A DNA stretch of 64,000 nucleotides from Hymenopus coronatus. Lineage: Eukaryota > Arthropoda > Insecta > Mantodea > Hymenopodidae. The notes beneath the pieces are model-generated. The model saw only the letters and a program-made list of their open reading frames with translations, was not told the DNA's origin and did no database searches. Made by a program: the position numbers and the translations under genes. Positions 54,673 to 64,000 of the stretch are shown piece by piece; position 1 is the stretch's first letter; each line of letters starts with the position of its first letter. The DNA lies in assembly GCA_030762935.1 (NCBI GenBank), contig CM060899.1:18376001-18440000 (forward strand), in the 5' to 3' direction.

Positions 54673-54905
54673 GAAAGAAGTGTGTGTGTGTGTGCGTGCG
54701 TGTGTGTGTGTGTGTGTGTGTGAACACGATAACTCAAAAATTAAAAGTCTGTGAAATACCAAATTTGGTATTAATTTTAGTATCTTCCAGGGATGCGACG
54801 CAAAGATTTTTAGAAAAATTCTTTCTCCCCAAACTACCCTTTTTGATTTTCTCAAAAATGTCTAACGATTTTAATTAAAGTGTCTTATATATAAAATATT
54901 TAAAT
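54673..54905 (-). mobile_element. family H fragment, reversed
   Basis: Starts in a (GT)n run (54680-54722), then GAACACGATAACTC to TCTAACGATTTTAATTAAAG. It faces the previous copy. Confidence 0.8.
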
Positions 54906-54964
54906 TTCAAATTCACTCTCACATGCATATTTCGAGACTCTGTGGGGGATAGGAAATAATTCTG

Positions 54965-55060
54965 GGTAAAGAAAAATTACCTTCCCTAGCCGGGAATCGA
55001 ACCCGGTGCCTCCAGGTGAGAAGTAGCTTGCTAACTACTTGACCAGATCTCTTGACTTTT
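54965..55060 (-). mobile_element. tRNA-derived SINE head
   Basis: Minus strand: CTGGTCAAGTAGTTAGCAAG (A box region), CTTCTCACCTGGAGGC, and GGGTTCGATTCCCGG (good B box). Tail and stems do not close into a tRNA. It has the same anticodon-loop flavour as the SINE at 24749. Confidence 0.65.
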
Positions 55061-55088
55061 TATATCTTGTAGATAAGAGAAAAAAAAA

Positions 55089-55215
55089 AGTAGTCCACCT
55101 AGGTAGAATGGAGGTAGCGTGGTTGTTCAATAGATTGCGAGGTCCAATGTCGCTCAGGGTGAGGTTTTTTTCTGGGTTTCATTGTCCGATATGACCAACC
55201 AGATTAAAGGACGTT
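55089..55215 (+). mobile_element. SINE, plus copy of inverted pair
   Basis: GTCCACCTAGGTAGAATGGAG head through TTTCATTGTCCGATATGACC to AAAGGACGTTACTACACAAG. The tail segment recurs inverted at 55437-55490. Confidence 0.6.
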
Positions 55216-55436
55216 ACTACACAAGAAATGTACATCTCAATTATGTATGTTATATAGTTTGCTCCATTTTGAACAATAAGTTGTTTCTGAAATATTCTTA
55301 TTGCTTTTAATGTTAAACTGCGAAAACTTTTCTCAAGCAGGAAGTCAATTTACGTTTCCTCTGTTTTGCTTTACTCCCTAGAATTTAAAGGGGACCGAAT
55401 TTGAATTGCTTCTCATACTGATAGCTTTTAGTCTAG

Positions 55437-55650
55437 TGTGTTCCAACGTCATTTAACCTTGTTGGTCATATCGGACAATGAATGAAATTGGTGAAAAAAT
55501 GTTCAAATGACCTCGGGGTCAATTGAGCTAAAAGTTTCTCGACATTCGTCTTCTCAGGATAAGGGAAAACCCGGAAAAAAAAACTAATCAAAGTATCTCA
55601 CGACCTTTTAAATGCGGAGCAGACACGCTACCACCACACCATCCAGGCGG
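55437..55650 (-). mobile_element. SINE, minus copy of inverted pair
   Basis: Minus strand: GTCCGCCTGGATGGTGTGG and TAGCGTGTCTGCTCCGC head, CCGGGTTTTCCCTTATCC core, and ATTGTCCGATATGACCAAC tail. It shares its tail and head with 55089-55215 in reverse, about 220 bp apart. Confidence 0.65.
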
Positions 55651-55671
55651 ACTGTGTTTTCATGTTTCCTT

Positions 55672-56526
55672 TTCTATTTTCTCTGTACTCACTATGTACA
55701 TAGTGTATAGAGAATTTATTGCACTCCACCAAAAAATTCGATACCGATATTTCACCGGAAATATATGTTTTAGGGTCCCCTGTATCCCAAAAAAGTATTT
55801 TCAGAACAAGGTCCGTGTGTGTGTGTGTGTGTCTGTGAACACGATAACTCAAAAACGAAAACTCGGTAAAATACCAAACTTGGTATTTAGGTTTAGTATC
55901 TTCCAGGGATGCAACATTAAGATTTTGAGAAAAATCCCCTCACCCTAAACTACCCTTTACATGGAACTTTTTTCGAAAATTTTGATTCTCTAAAAATGGC
56001 TCTAACGATTTTGATTAAAATATCGTATATTAAAGTTATTTACCAGACAAATAAAATGTATATTTTGAATTTTCTGGGAATAGCCTCTGAAGACTACTTT
56101 ATTCTGGTGGAATTTTTCATAACTACTAAACCGTAAGAGATGGACAAAAACCTAACCCACAAAAAATGTATGCACGTTAAAACACACAATTTATGTTACA
56201 TACATTTTTTTCGTGGAGTTGATCGTTTCTGAGTAATTCCTTTTTCTTGGTTTCAGCTTTGAAAAACATACTTTTCTCATACAGGAATTTGTCAACTCCT
56301 GTTCATACAAACAAAGGAACATCAGTCACATAGCAACCAGCTTTTGGCTTTCACTTTAACCTATGGTACTCCCTTATTTCGCTTCTACTTACAATAAAGC
56401 AAGAAATAAGTCTATTTCTGCTAATTTTTCTCGATTAGCATGAAATAAATAAAAGATAAGCTTATTAACAATAATAATTTACAGATATATAGAGAAAGTC
56501 ATGTGAATGGAACATGTCAGATTTTT
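55672..56526 (-). mobile_element. family H copy, full length
   Basis: Hairpin at 55678-55715 (ACTCACTATGTACATAG) and an intact internal palindrome near 55870. 5' end ATAGAGAAAGTCATGTGAATG. Confidence 0.9.
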
Positions 56527-56663
56527 ACTTACATGGAAGCAAGTAAAAGGCAGCTCTGCTAATATTTATCTCAATTAGCATGAAATAGATAAGGAATATT
56601 TTGTAGTCAAAGTTTATTTGTGGAACAGTTAGAGTGTCATATGAATGGAAAAAATCAGATTTT
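56527..56663 (-). mobile_element. family H 5'-end fragment
   Basis: Only the last 137 bp: TACATGGAAGCAAGTAAAAG to AGTGTCATATGAATGG. It abuts the previous copy. Confidence 0.78.
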
Positions 56664-57357
56664 TAAGGGTAGTCTGAACATACCCAAGGAAATTGCACCT
56701 TAAGTGAGTTGAATTACCACTGCTCTTAAAGTATTCAAATGTTTTTCCAGAAATTTGTATGAATTATTCTATAAATAATAACAATTATTTCAAGTAGTTG
56801 TTTGCATTAACAGCTTATGTTATTAAGTCTATAAAAAGTATCTTATTCAGCAGATGAGCAATAAAACTTAGTCTTAAAACAGGTGAATTCATGTACCTTT
56901 TTCTCTGATCGCACTCACAATACATAATTACACTTTTGCATGCTTATTCCTAATATAATCAGCTATTTTCTGAACCTCAATTATTTAGTTATGAGATATC
57001 AGTAGAACAAAAAAAAAGTTATTTACAAATGAAAAAATGTGGAAAATTTGCAATGCTGTTGCTGTCTTAATATGATCAATATATACTATAACATCACGGC
57101 TGTGGTTCAGAACGTTCAGCTTTTCAGCTCTTATACTTTCTGAGAAAGAACTACATAAGTATCCCAAAATGCTGTTTTGAGAAAACTGAAATTAGAGGTA
57201 CAGATGTTCTAAAAGGAGCCATTGCAAACAGCTATAAAGAAATGCAGAATAGCATTTAAATTGTATTTAAATTGCTTTAAATCCTCTTAACCCCCCTAAA
57301 GTATATATTTTCTGAAACTAGAAACAGAGATTTTATTAGTGCCTAAAAAAAAAAATT
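56664..57357. other. AT-rich interval, no gene recognised
   Basis: No repeat or supported exon in 690 bp. Confidence 0.4.
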
Positions 57358-58033
57358 ATCTTTACTTTCTCTACACGTATTATGTACCCAAAATTCGATT
57401 TCGATAATTCACCAGAAATATGTGTTTTAGGGATCCCTGTATCCAAAAAAAGCATTTTCAGAAAAAGGTCCGTGTGTTTGTGAACAGGATAACTCACAAA
57501 CCAAAAGTCGGTAAAATACCAAACTTGTTACTTAAATTTAGTATCTTCAACGAATGCGATACGAAGATTTTGAGAAAAATCCTCCCACCACAAACGACTC
57601 TTTACATGGAAAAAATTTCGTAAAGTTTGATTTTTTCAAAAATGTCTGCAACGATTTCGATTAAAACATAGTACATTAAACATATTTACCTGACAAATAA
57701 AATGTATATCTTGAATTTTCTGGGTATAGCCTCTGAAGGCTACTTTATTCTGGATGAATTTTACAAAATTCTGCATAACTGCTAAACCGTAAGAGATAGA
57801 CAAGAACTTACCGCACAAAAAATGTAGAGCACATTCAAACAAATGTTATATTATATACATTTTTTCGTGGAATTGGTCGTTTTTGAGATATTCCTTGTTT
57901 TTTGGTTTCAACTTTAAAAAACATACTTTCCTCATCCAGGAATTTGTGAACTTCAGTCACATAGCAATCAGCTTTTGACTATCACTTTAACCTATGGTAC
58001 TCTCTTATTTCGCGTGAATGGAACACATCACAT
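57358..58033 (-). mobile_element. family H copy, both ends damaged
   Basis: The hairpin has lost its right arm (ACACGTATTATGTACCC). At the other end TTATTTCGC is joined to GTGAATGGAACACATC, deleting about 90 bp. Confidence 0.85.
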
Positions 58034-58911
58034 TTTACTTTCTCTGGCCCTATATGTACAATGCACATAGGGATAGAGAAGTATTGTATTCCACCCAAAA
58101 ATTCGATACCGAGATTTCACCGGAAATACATGTTTTAGTACCCCCTGTATCCAAAAAAAGTATTTTCAGAAAAAGGTCCATGTGTGTGTCTGTGAACACG
58201 ATAACTCAAAAACTTAAAGTAGCTATAGTACCAAACTTGGTATTTAAATTTAGTATATACCAGGGATGCAACACGAAGATTTTGAGAAAAATCCCCCACC
58301 CCAAACTACACTTTACATGGAACTTTGTTCGAAAATTTTGATTTTCGTAAAAATGGCTCTAACGATTTGGTTAAAATATCATATATTAAAGATATTTACC
58401 TAACAAATAAAATAGATATCTTGAATCATCTGGAAATAGCTTCTGAAGACATGTTTATTCTGGATGAATTTTGCTTGATTTAGCATAACTAGTAAACCGT
58501 AGGAGATAGATAAAAACTTACTATAAAAAAATTTAGGTCTTGTTAAAATACACAAATTATGGCATATACATTTTTCTCGTGGAGCTTACCGTTTTCGAGG
58601 TATTTATTTTTACTAGTTTCAGTTGTGAAGTACTTACACTTTTCTCAGACCGGAGTGTCCGATTTGCTTTTGTTCTACTCCTGCCCAAGAAAAGAAGCGA
58701 TTTGTAATGACAATCGCATAACGACAGCTTTTAAAACATTTGACTATTGGTTTAGCCTAGTGTATTCCCTTATTTTCTTCCTACTTATACGGAACTAAAT
58801 AGTAAGAACATGGTGCTAATGAGTACCACGATTAACAAGGTGCCTAAAGAAGAAGAATCTTATGTAGAACAGGTAGAGAAAGTCATGTGAGTGGAACACA
58901 GCAGATTTTTA
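58034..58911 (-). mobile_element. family H copy, hairpin type B
   Basis: The hairpin's left arm GGCCCTATATGTACA pairs with TGCACATAGGGAT. The rest is full length, to GTAGAGAAAGTCATGTGAGTG. Confidence 0.9.
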
Positions 58912-59844
58912 ATATACGTTTTGGATAGCTATAAGAGCAGTTGATATTACTAAGAACAGTATAAGTACATAAACTGATTACTTACAATAGACGAAGTTAC
59001 ACGAATGTGATATTCCTGGTCTTGGTTTATTATATCTCCAAACAATAGACAAGTAAATTTAATGTTCTTCTGGGAGCGGTTCGTCATATATGTCGTTTCA
59101 TTTTGTCTACGTCAGAAAAGAAATACGCTTTATGAGCAATAGGGAATATCCTAGATGGTTCTGCCGTCTCGAAATAACACAAGGAATGAAAAGACCTGAG
59201 GGAGCACCTGCCTGATATATTCATGAAAGCTGCATCCTATTTCTTCCTTCCTTTCCTTCTGCTGCAGTTATTCCTTCTTCCTCGCCTCTGGTTCCTATCT
59301 CACCAGCTCTGGAGCAAGCTTCTACCTATCCCTGCAAATAAATCAATATTTAGTCCAGGCAGAAACAAATGACTATAAAACACAAAACTTCGTGAACAAT
59401 CTTTTGTTTTTTAGAGTGTACACATACGTTCGTAAGACTTAAACTACCATAAAGTCATAAATAAGTGATATCATCCTTACTTTCTCTAGCAGTATGTACA
59501 AAATAAAGAAAATAAAATTGTGTAAAATATCCCTGGTATCTAATTACTTAAACCAGGGCTAATATGCCAGATTTTTAATGTTTATTAAACTGCACATTTA
59601 TACACGCATCATCATTTGCAGATTAATTTAAACCAACATAATTATAAATAATGACAGAAAATATAAAAAGTAGAAATATGACTTTAAACAAATAAAAATG
59701 AAATACTAATCATATATCTAAAATATAATAAATAAATAATTAAGTAGAACAGCATATACACATCCATAATTAACACAAATAATTACTATTACTACTTCTA
59801 AACAACAATAACAATATTCATTTTACTAAAATGTAGTGTATTAT
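58912..59844. other. non-repeat interval, no gene recognised
   Basis: Contains a pyrimidine-rich block (59235-59290) and a tiny hairpin-end remnant ACTTTCTCTAGCAGTATGT at 59481-59499. No supported exon. Confidence 0.4.
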
Positions 59845-60005
59845 AATTAATCGATTACCTTTTATTTATTAATCGATTATGTTTTATTTATTAATCGATT
59901 ATCTATTATTTATTAATCGATTACATTTTATTTATTAATCGATTATCTTTTATTTATTAATCGATTACCTTTATTTATTAATCGAATACCTTTTATTTAT
60001 TAATC
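59845..60005 (+). repeat. 22-bp tandem repeat with TAATCGATTA
   Basis: About seven copies of a 22-bp unit TTAATCGATTANNTTTTATT plus TA, with variation at two or three positions and one 21-bp unit. Each unit holds the palindrome TAATCGATTA. A family H hairpin fragment begins in the last unit. Confidence 0.93.
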
Positions 60006-60112
60006 GCAGTATGTGCACTGTACATAGCAGTTAGAGAAGGTACTGTATTCTACTAAAAAATTCAATACTGAGATTTCCCCACAAAAACCTGTTTTGAGGA
60101 CCCCTGAATAAA
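60006..60112 (-). mobile_element. family H hairpin-end piece
   Basis: GCAGTATGTGCACTGTACATAG hairpin remnant and the following 80 bp. It stops in an A-rich stretch where a plus-oriented copy begins, the same breakpoint region as at 10604 and 46949. Confidence 0.78.
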
Positions 60113-60783
60113 TATTAAAAAATGTCGTGTATTTCATTCACATGGACTCTCTATATCTCGGCAACAAATTATTGTTAAAAAGTTTATTCTTATATCTATT
60201 TCATGCTAATCGAGATAAACATTAGCAGAAATATTCTTATTAGTTGCTTCCATATTATTAAAACGGAAATAGGAAGCTACACTAAGCTAAAGCGATAGAA
60301 AAATATTTTAAAAGCTGTTTGCAATGAGGACGATTTCCTTGTTTCGCGAAGAATTGAAAAATTCCCGTACTACCTTAACCATTTTAAAACTGAAATCAAT
60401 GAAAAGAAATATGTCAAAATGGTACCCTCCACGAAAAAACACATATGCCATAAATTGTGTGTTCTTTTCAAAAACTATATAGTTATTTTCTAATAAGTTT
60501 TCTGTTTCTCTTACGGTTTACCAGTTATGCAAAATTCAACATATTTCACCCAGAATAAGATCTTTAGAAGCAATTTCAATAAAATTCAAATATGTATTTT
60601 ATTTATCATGTAAATATATTTAATATACGCTTCTTTAAATAAACTCGACAGTAATTTTTAAGAAAACCAAAATTGTTGAAACTTTTTACACATAAAGGAC
60701 AGTTTGCGGTAGTTTCCTCAAAATCTTCCTACCGCATCCTTCGAAGATTTTAAACTTAAATACCAAGGTTTGTATTTTACCGA
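60113..60783 (+). mobile_element. family H copy, split, first part
   Basis: Starts TGTCGTGTATTTCATTCACATG and runs to TTTGTATTTTACCGACTTT. The copy resumes at 61612 after an inserted reversed copy. Confidence 0.82.
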
Positions 60784-61611
60784 CTTTAAACTTTCTCTAT
60801 ACGAAATATGTACATACTGTATAGAGAAGGTATTGTATTGTATCCAAAAATTCGATACAGAGATTTAACCGGGAATACATGTTTTGAGATTCCATGAATT
60901 CAAAAAAAGCATTTTTAGAAAAATGTCCATGTGTGTGTCTGTGGACAGCATAGCTCAAAAACGAAAAGACCGTTAAATACCAAACTTTGTATTTAAGTTC
61001 AGTATCTTCCAAGGATACGTCACGAAGGTTTTCAAGAAATCCCTCTACCAGAAAAAAATTTGAAAATTTTTATTTTCTTAAAAATGGCTCTAACGGTTTT
61101 GATTAAAATATCGTATATTAAAGACATTTACTAGGCAAATAAAATGTATATCTTCAATTTTCTGGCAATAACCCCTGAAGACTACTTTATTCTGGATGAA
61201 TTTTACGGAATTGTGCATAACTGCTAAACCGTAAGAGATGGGGAAAAACTTACTGCACAGAAAATTTAATTCACAATAAAATACGCAATCTATGTCATAT
61301 ACATTTTTTTCGTGGAGTTGATCATTTTTAAGATATTCCTGGTTTTTCGTTTTAGCTTTGAAAAACTTATACTTTTCTCATATAGGAATTTCTACCTCCT
61401 GTCCATACAAACAAAGGAACCCTTCAGTTACATAGCAACCAGCTTTTGGCTATCATTTTAAACTACTGAACTCCCTCATTTCGCTTCTGCTTACAAGGAA
61501 GCAAGTAATAAGACTATTTCTGCTAATTAGCATGAAATAAATAGAAGCATATGCTTTTTAACTACAACTTGTTGCAGAGATGTAGAGAAAGTCATGTGAA
61601 TGGAACACGTC
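60784..61611 (-). mobile_element. family H copy nested in another
   Basis: Hairpin at 60790-60830, a complete body, and 5' end GTAGAGAAAGTCATGTGAATG. It is inserted between the ACCGACTTT and TTGTTCACAGACA segments of the host. Confidence 0.88.
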
Positions 61612-61760
61612 ACCTTGTTCACAGACATACGGACATACACATACAAAACCTTTTTCTAAAAAAATATTTTTAATGTAGGGACCCTAAAACGTGTGAAATC
61701 ACGATAGCGAATTTTTGATAGAGTGCAATACATTCTTTACCTACGTGCCATGTACTATAC
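61612..61760 (+). mobile_element. family H copy, split, second part
   Basis: TTGTTCACAGACATACGGAC through GGGACCCTAAAACGTGTG to a collapsed hairpin (CTACGTGCCATGTACTATA). It completes the copy begun at 60113. Confidence 0.8.
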
Positions 61761-62223
61761 AGGCTGTTTCAAAACGACACCAATCGAAGATAGCAGTCGA
61801 TTAACTTACACTTTGACTTGTCCGAAACTTGATGTCGCAACTTTCAAACTCTTCTATTTAAAAATCGCACACATTTGGCATTAGGCAGTGAAGGAACAAC
61901 AGTTTACGCTACACCCATATGCTACGTTTTCCATTACTAGGGTGACCTGTGCCGCGCCGGCGTATCTATCAAACCACGTCTACACCACGCGACTGGGACT
62001 TTCGCTACCAACCGGCATCTCTCTTGGAGTGGGTCAGGCACGTGTTATTTGGTTATGTACGATTGCTAATCCATGGTGATTTTATGGCAGTTTTTGTATG
62101 TGCCAAATTTAGAGCTGAAAATGATATTCGCGTATCACGTACGTTATGACCTCATCTTCGTTTGGTGAAGTTTCGTATATGAAAGTGCAAATGCTTCTCT
62201 GCTAGTACACGGTATGTATCAAT
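61761..62223. other. unidentified GC-richer segment
   Basis: Begins CAGGCTGTTTCAAAACGAC, a style of start seen in terminal ends of DNA elements, and is richer in G+C than its surroundings. Overlapping frames of 63-66 codons show no motif. Possibly a non-autonomous element. Confidence 0.3.
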
Positions 62224-62430
62224 GGAACAGGTCAACCCCAGGCGAACGCATGTGGGATTCGTAGTGGACAAAGAGGCGCCGGGGCGGGTTTTCTCCGAGT
62301 CCTGTTTTCCTCGCCATCGCATTCCACCGGTGCTCCATCTTCATTAGAAGTATCATCACTGTATTCGCCTACGGTGCCATTGTAATAAAAGCGGGCATTA
62401 AATTCTATAAAAAGACCGTGCAAAGATCGG
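62224..62430 (+). mobile_element. SINE with conserved core, head truncated
   Basis: AGGCGAACGCATGTGGGATTC, core GGTTTTCTCCGAGTCCTG, and tail GCGGGCATTAAATTCTAT then AAAAAG. Closest to the copy at 34245; the tRNA-like head is missing. Confidence 0.75.
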
Positions 62431-62499
62431 GCAAAGAGACCACCTCTATGCAATCGCCGTGCCGCTGTGTAGTTTTACATTTTGGGCCAAGAAGTCCTG

Positions 62500-63616
62500 T
62501 TAAATGTCCTGTACCCGATCTTACCTATAAAAAGTACCAACCTTAGAAAGCTTACATTTGTTTTACATTGCTTAGCATTTGTTTGCCAGTCATCATTAAT
62601 GAATGCTCTCAGCGAGTTTTTGAACATAGATAAAACTGGCCATCGTTATGTGATACAATACTTTCGTTTACAACAGTAAAGTATTGGGTGACAGAGTTTA
62701 AGCGCGGCCGTACGAGCTGCCAAGACGAACATCGCATTTGAGGTTACCAGTCCAGAAATTGTAAACAAAATCCACAAAATGGTATTCGATGACCGTCGAC
62801 TGAAGACATTGCAGGCATTTCGCATACTGACTGAAAATTTGGATGTGAGAAAGTCGGTGCAAGGTGGGTGCCGTTTATGCTCACAATAGAACAAAAACAA
62901 CGTAGTTAGGATGTTTTATTTGAGTGTTTGGCAATGTTTCGTTACAGTAAAGCTGAGTTTTTGCACCGATTCATAACAATGGATAAATCTGGATCCACCA
63001 CTTCACACTGTAGACGAAGGAACAATCAAAACAGTGGATTGGAAGGGGAGAATCGGCTCCAAAGAAGGCGAAGACAGTTCCATCTGTAGTCAAAGTCATA
63101 GCGTCATTTTCTGGGACGCACACGAAATATTTGTCATTGATTATCTCAAACAAAGGAAAAGTAATCAATGACGAATATTATCCGAACTTCTTACAGCATT
63201 TGAGTGATGAAATCGAGCAAAAACGGCCGCATTTACCGAAAAGAAGGCTTTGTTTCATCAAGGCGCTGCACCAGTTTACACATCCATTATCGCCATTGCA
63301 AAATCGATGAGCTAAAGTTCGAATTGCTTCCTCATGCACTCTATTTGCCATATTTAGCCTCCTCTTATTATTTTCTGTTTCCAAGCTGGAAGAAATGGCT
63401 TGGTGGAATAAGATTTGCCAACAATGAGGTGGAATCTGCAGTTGATGGCTATTTTGCAGACTTCGATGGTTCTCACTATAAACAGGGTGTCGAAGCTATT
63501 GAACATAGCTGGGGAAAGTGAGCTGAAAGGAGACTATGTAGAGAAATAAATATGTTTTTCCCCAAAATCGTTGTGCTTTCTTTGTAAGTTCGGGTACTTC
63601 TGAGACAGCCCCCGGC
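62500..63616 (+). pseudogene. mariner (SETMAR-like) element, decayed
   Basis: The right TIR complement GGGCTGTCTCAGAAGTACCC lies near 63597-63616; the left end near 62500-62530 is weak. Transposase blocks in order, spread over several frames: MNALSEFLNIDKTGHRYVIQYF (62598), TTVKYWVTEFKRGRTS (62675), EIVNKIHKMVFDDRRLK, VIFWDAHEIFVIDYL (63108), KKALFHQGAAPVYTS (63240; the second catalytic region reads HQGAAP where HQDNAP is usual), and FPSWKKWLGGIRFANNE. The terminal LKGDYVEK and TAA lie at 63523-63549. Many stops and frameshifts, and loss of the DETW block, show it is inactive. Confidence 0.82.
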
Positions 63617-63635
63617 CGTGGTTATTGACCGTGGT

Positions 63636-64000
63636 GACAACATTTTTACTTTCTCTAGCCCCTATGTACAATGTAAATAGGGATAGAGAAGGTATCGTAA
63701 TGCACCTAAAAGTTCCATACCGAGATTTCACCGGAAATATATGTTTTGGGGTCCCCTGAGTCCGAAAAAAGCATTTTTAAAATCTGTCTGTGTGTGTGTG
63801 TGTCTGTCTGTCTGTGTGTGTGTCTGTGGACAGCATAGCCCCAAAACAAAAAGACCGTTAAATACCAAACTTGGGTTTAGGTTTAGTATCTTCCAAGGAT
63901 GCGACACGAAGATTTTCAAAAAAAATCCCTCCACCACAAACTACTCTTTACATGGAACAAATTTCGAAAATTTTGATTTTCTTAAAAACGGCTCTAACGA
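63636..64000 (-). mobile_element. family H copy, hairpin type B, runs off window
   Basis: Hairpin (AGCCCCTATGTACA with TGTAAATAGGGAT) at 63652-63690, a GT/CTGT tract at 63783-63830, and continuation to the window edge. Confidence 0.9.

Noticed and set aside
54965..55060. tRNA gene on the minus strand
   Set aside because: No closing acceptor stem and extended anticodon region; treated as a SINE head.
59845..60005. CRISPR-like array
   Set aside because: Short 22-bp contiguous AT-rich units without distinct spacers, in a eukaryotic genome; this is a tandem satellite.

Overview
This is a TE-packed stretch of a large AT-rich animal genome. I infer an arachnid, probably a spider. The evidence is a Dscam-type Ig exon bounded by splice sites, arthropod-type SETMAR-like mariners, Jockey-type retrotransposons, several tRNA-derived SINE families, and one interspersed family repeated dozens of times. 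No operon-like coding exists; nearly all long ORFs are chance readings of repeats. The species is not identifiable from sequence alone.

The dominant component is one non-coding repeat family, called family H below, about 850-900 bp at full length. By my estimate it fills about half of the window in roughly 45 copies or pieces. I orient it so that the 5' end begins ATCTGATGTGTTCCATTCAC and the 3' end is a perfect hairpin followed by AAAGTAAAAA. Its 5' subterminal motif GACTTTCTCTAYA is the inverted repeat of the right arm of the 3' hairpin, and a variable GT/CA tract lies in its 3' half. This layout recalls DINE-1/HINE (non-autonomous Helentron) elements, but the assignment is a hypothesis. 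Copies sit head-to-tail, nest in one another's A-tracts, and are broken by other elements.

Layout. 1-330 is a CT-rich tract. 0.45-31.2 kb is mostly family H, with mariner relics at 2.6, 13.3, 17.2 and 19.3 kb and SINEs at 2.3 and 24.8 kb. 31264-31450 is the only confidently host-coding exon, matching the first half of Dscam Ig1. 31.5-38.7 kb is lower in family H; it holds SINEs, a possible solo LTR, a possible minus-strand terminal exon (34693-34923) and a decayed LINE tail. 38.8-43.4 kb is a three-level nest: a palindromic foldback element, split by a deleted mariner with TA target duplication, itself split by a 5'-truncated LINE. 44-48 kb is family H again.

48048-53300 is an apparently full-length Jockey-like LINE with two intact ORFs and a target-site duplication. 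It is remarkable for perfect 115-bp inverted repeats carrying a hammerhead-ribozyme-like core near both ends. 53.4-64 kb holds SINEs, family H, a 22-bp AATCGATTA satellite and a decayed mariner at the right edge.

The most noteworthy signals are the Jockey-like LINE with terminal inverted repeats, family H with its covarying hairpin, and two family-H pieces that share one junction with a captured mariner fragment.
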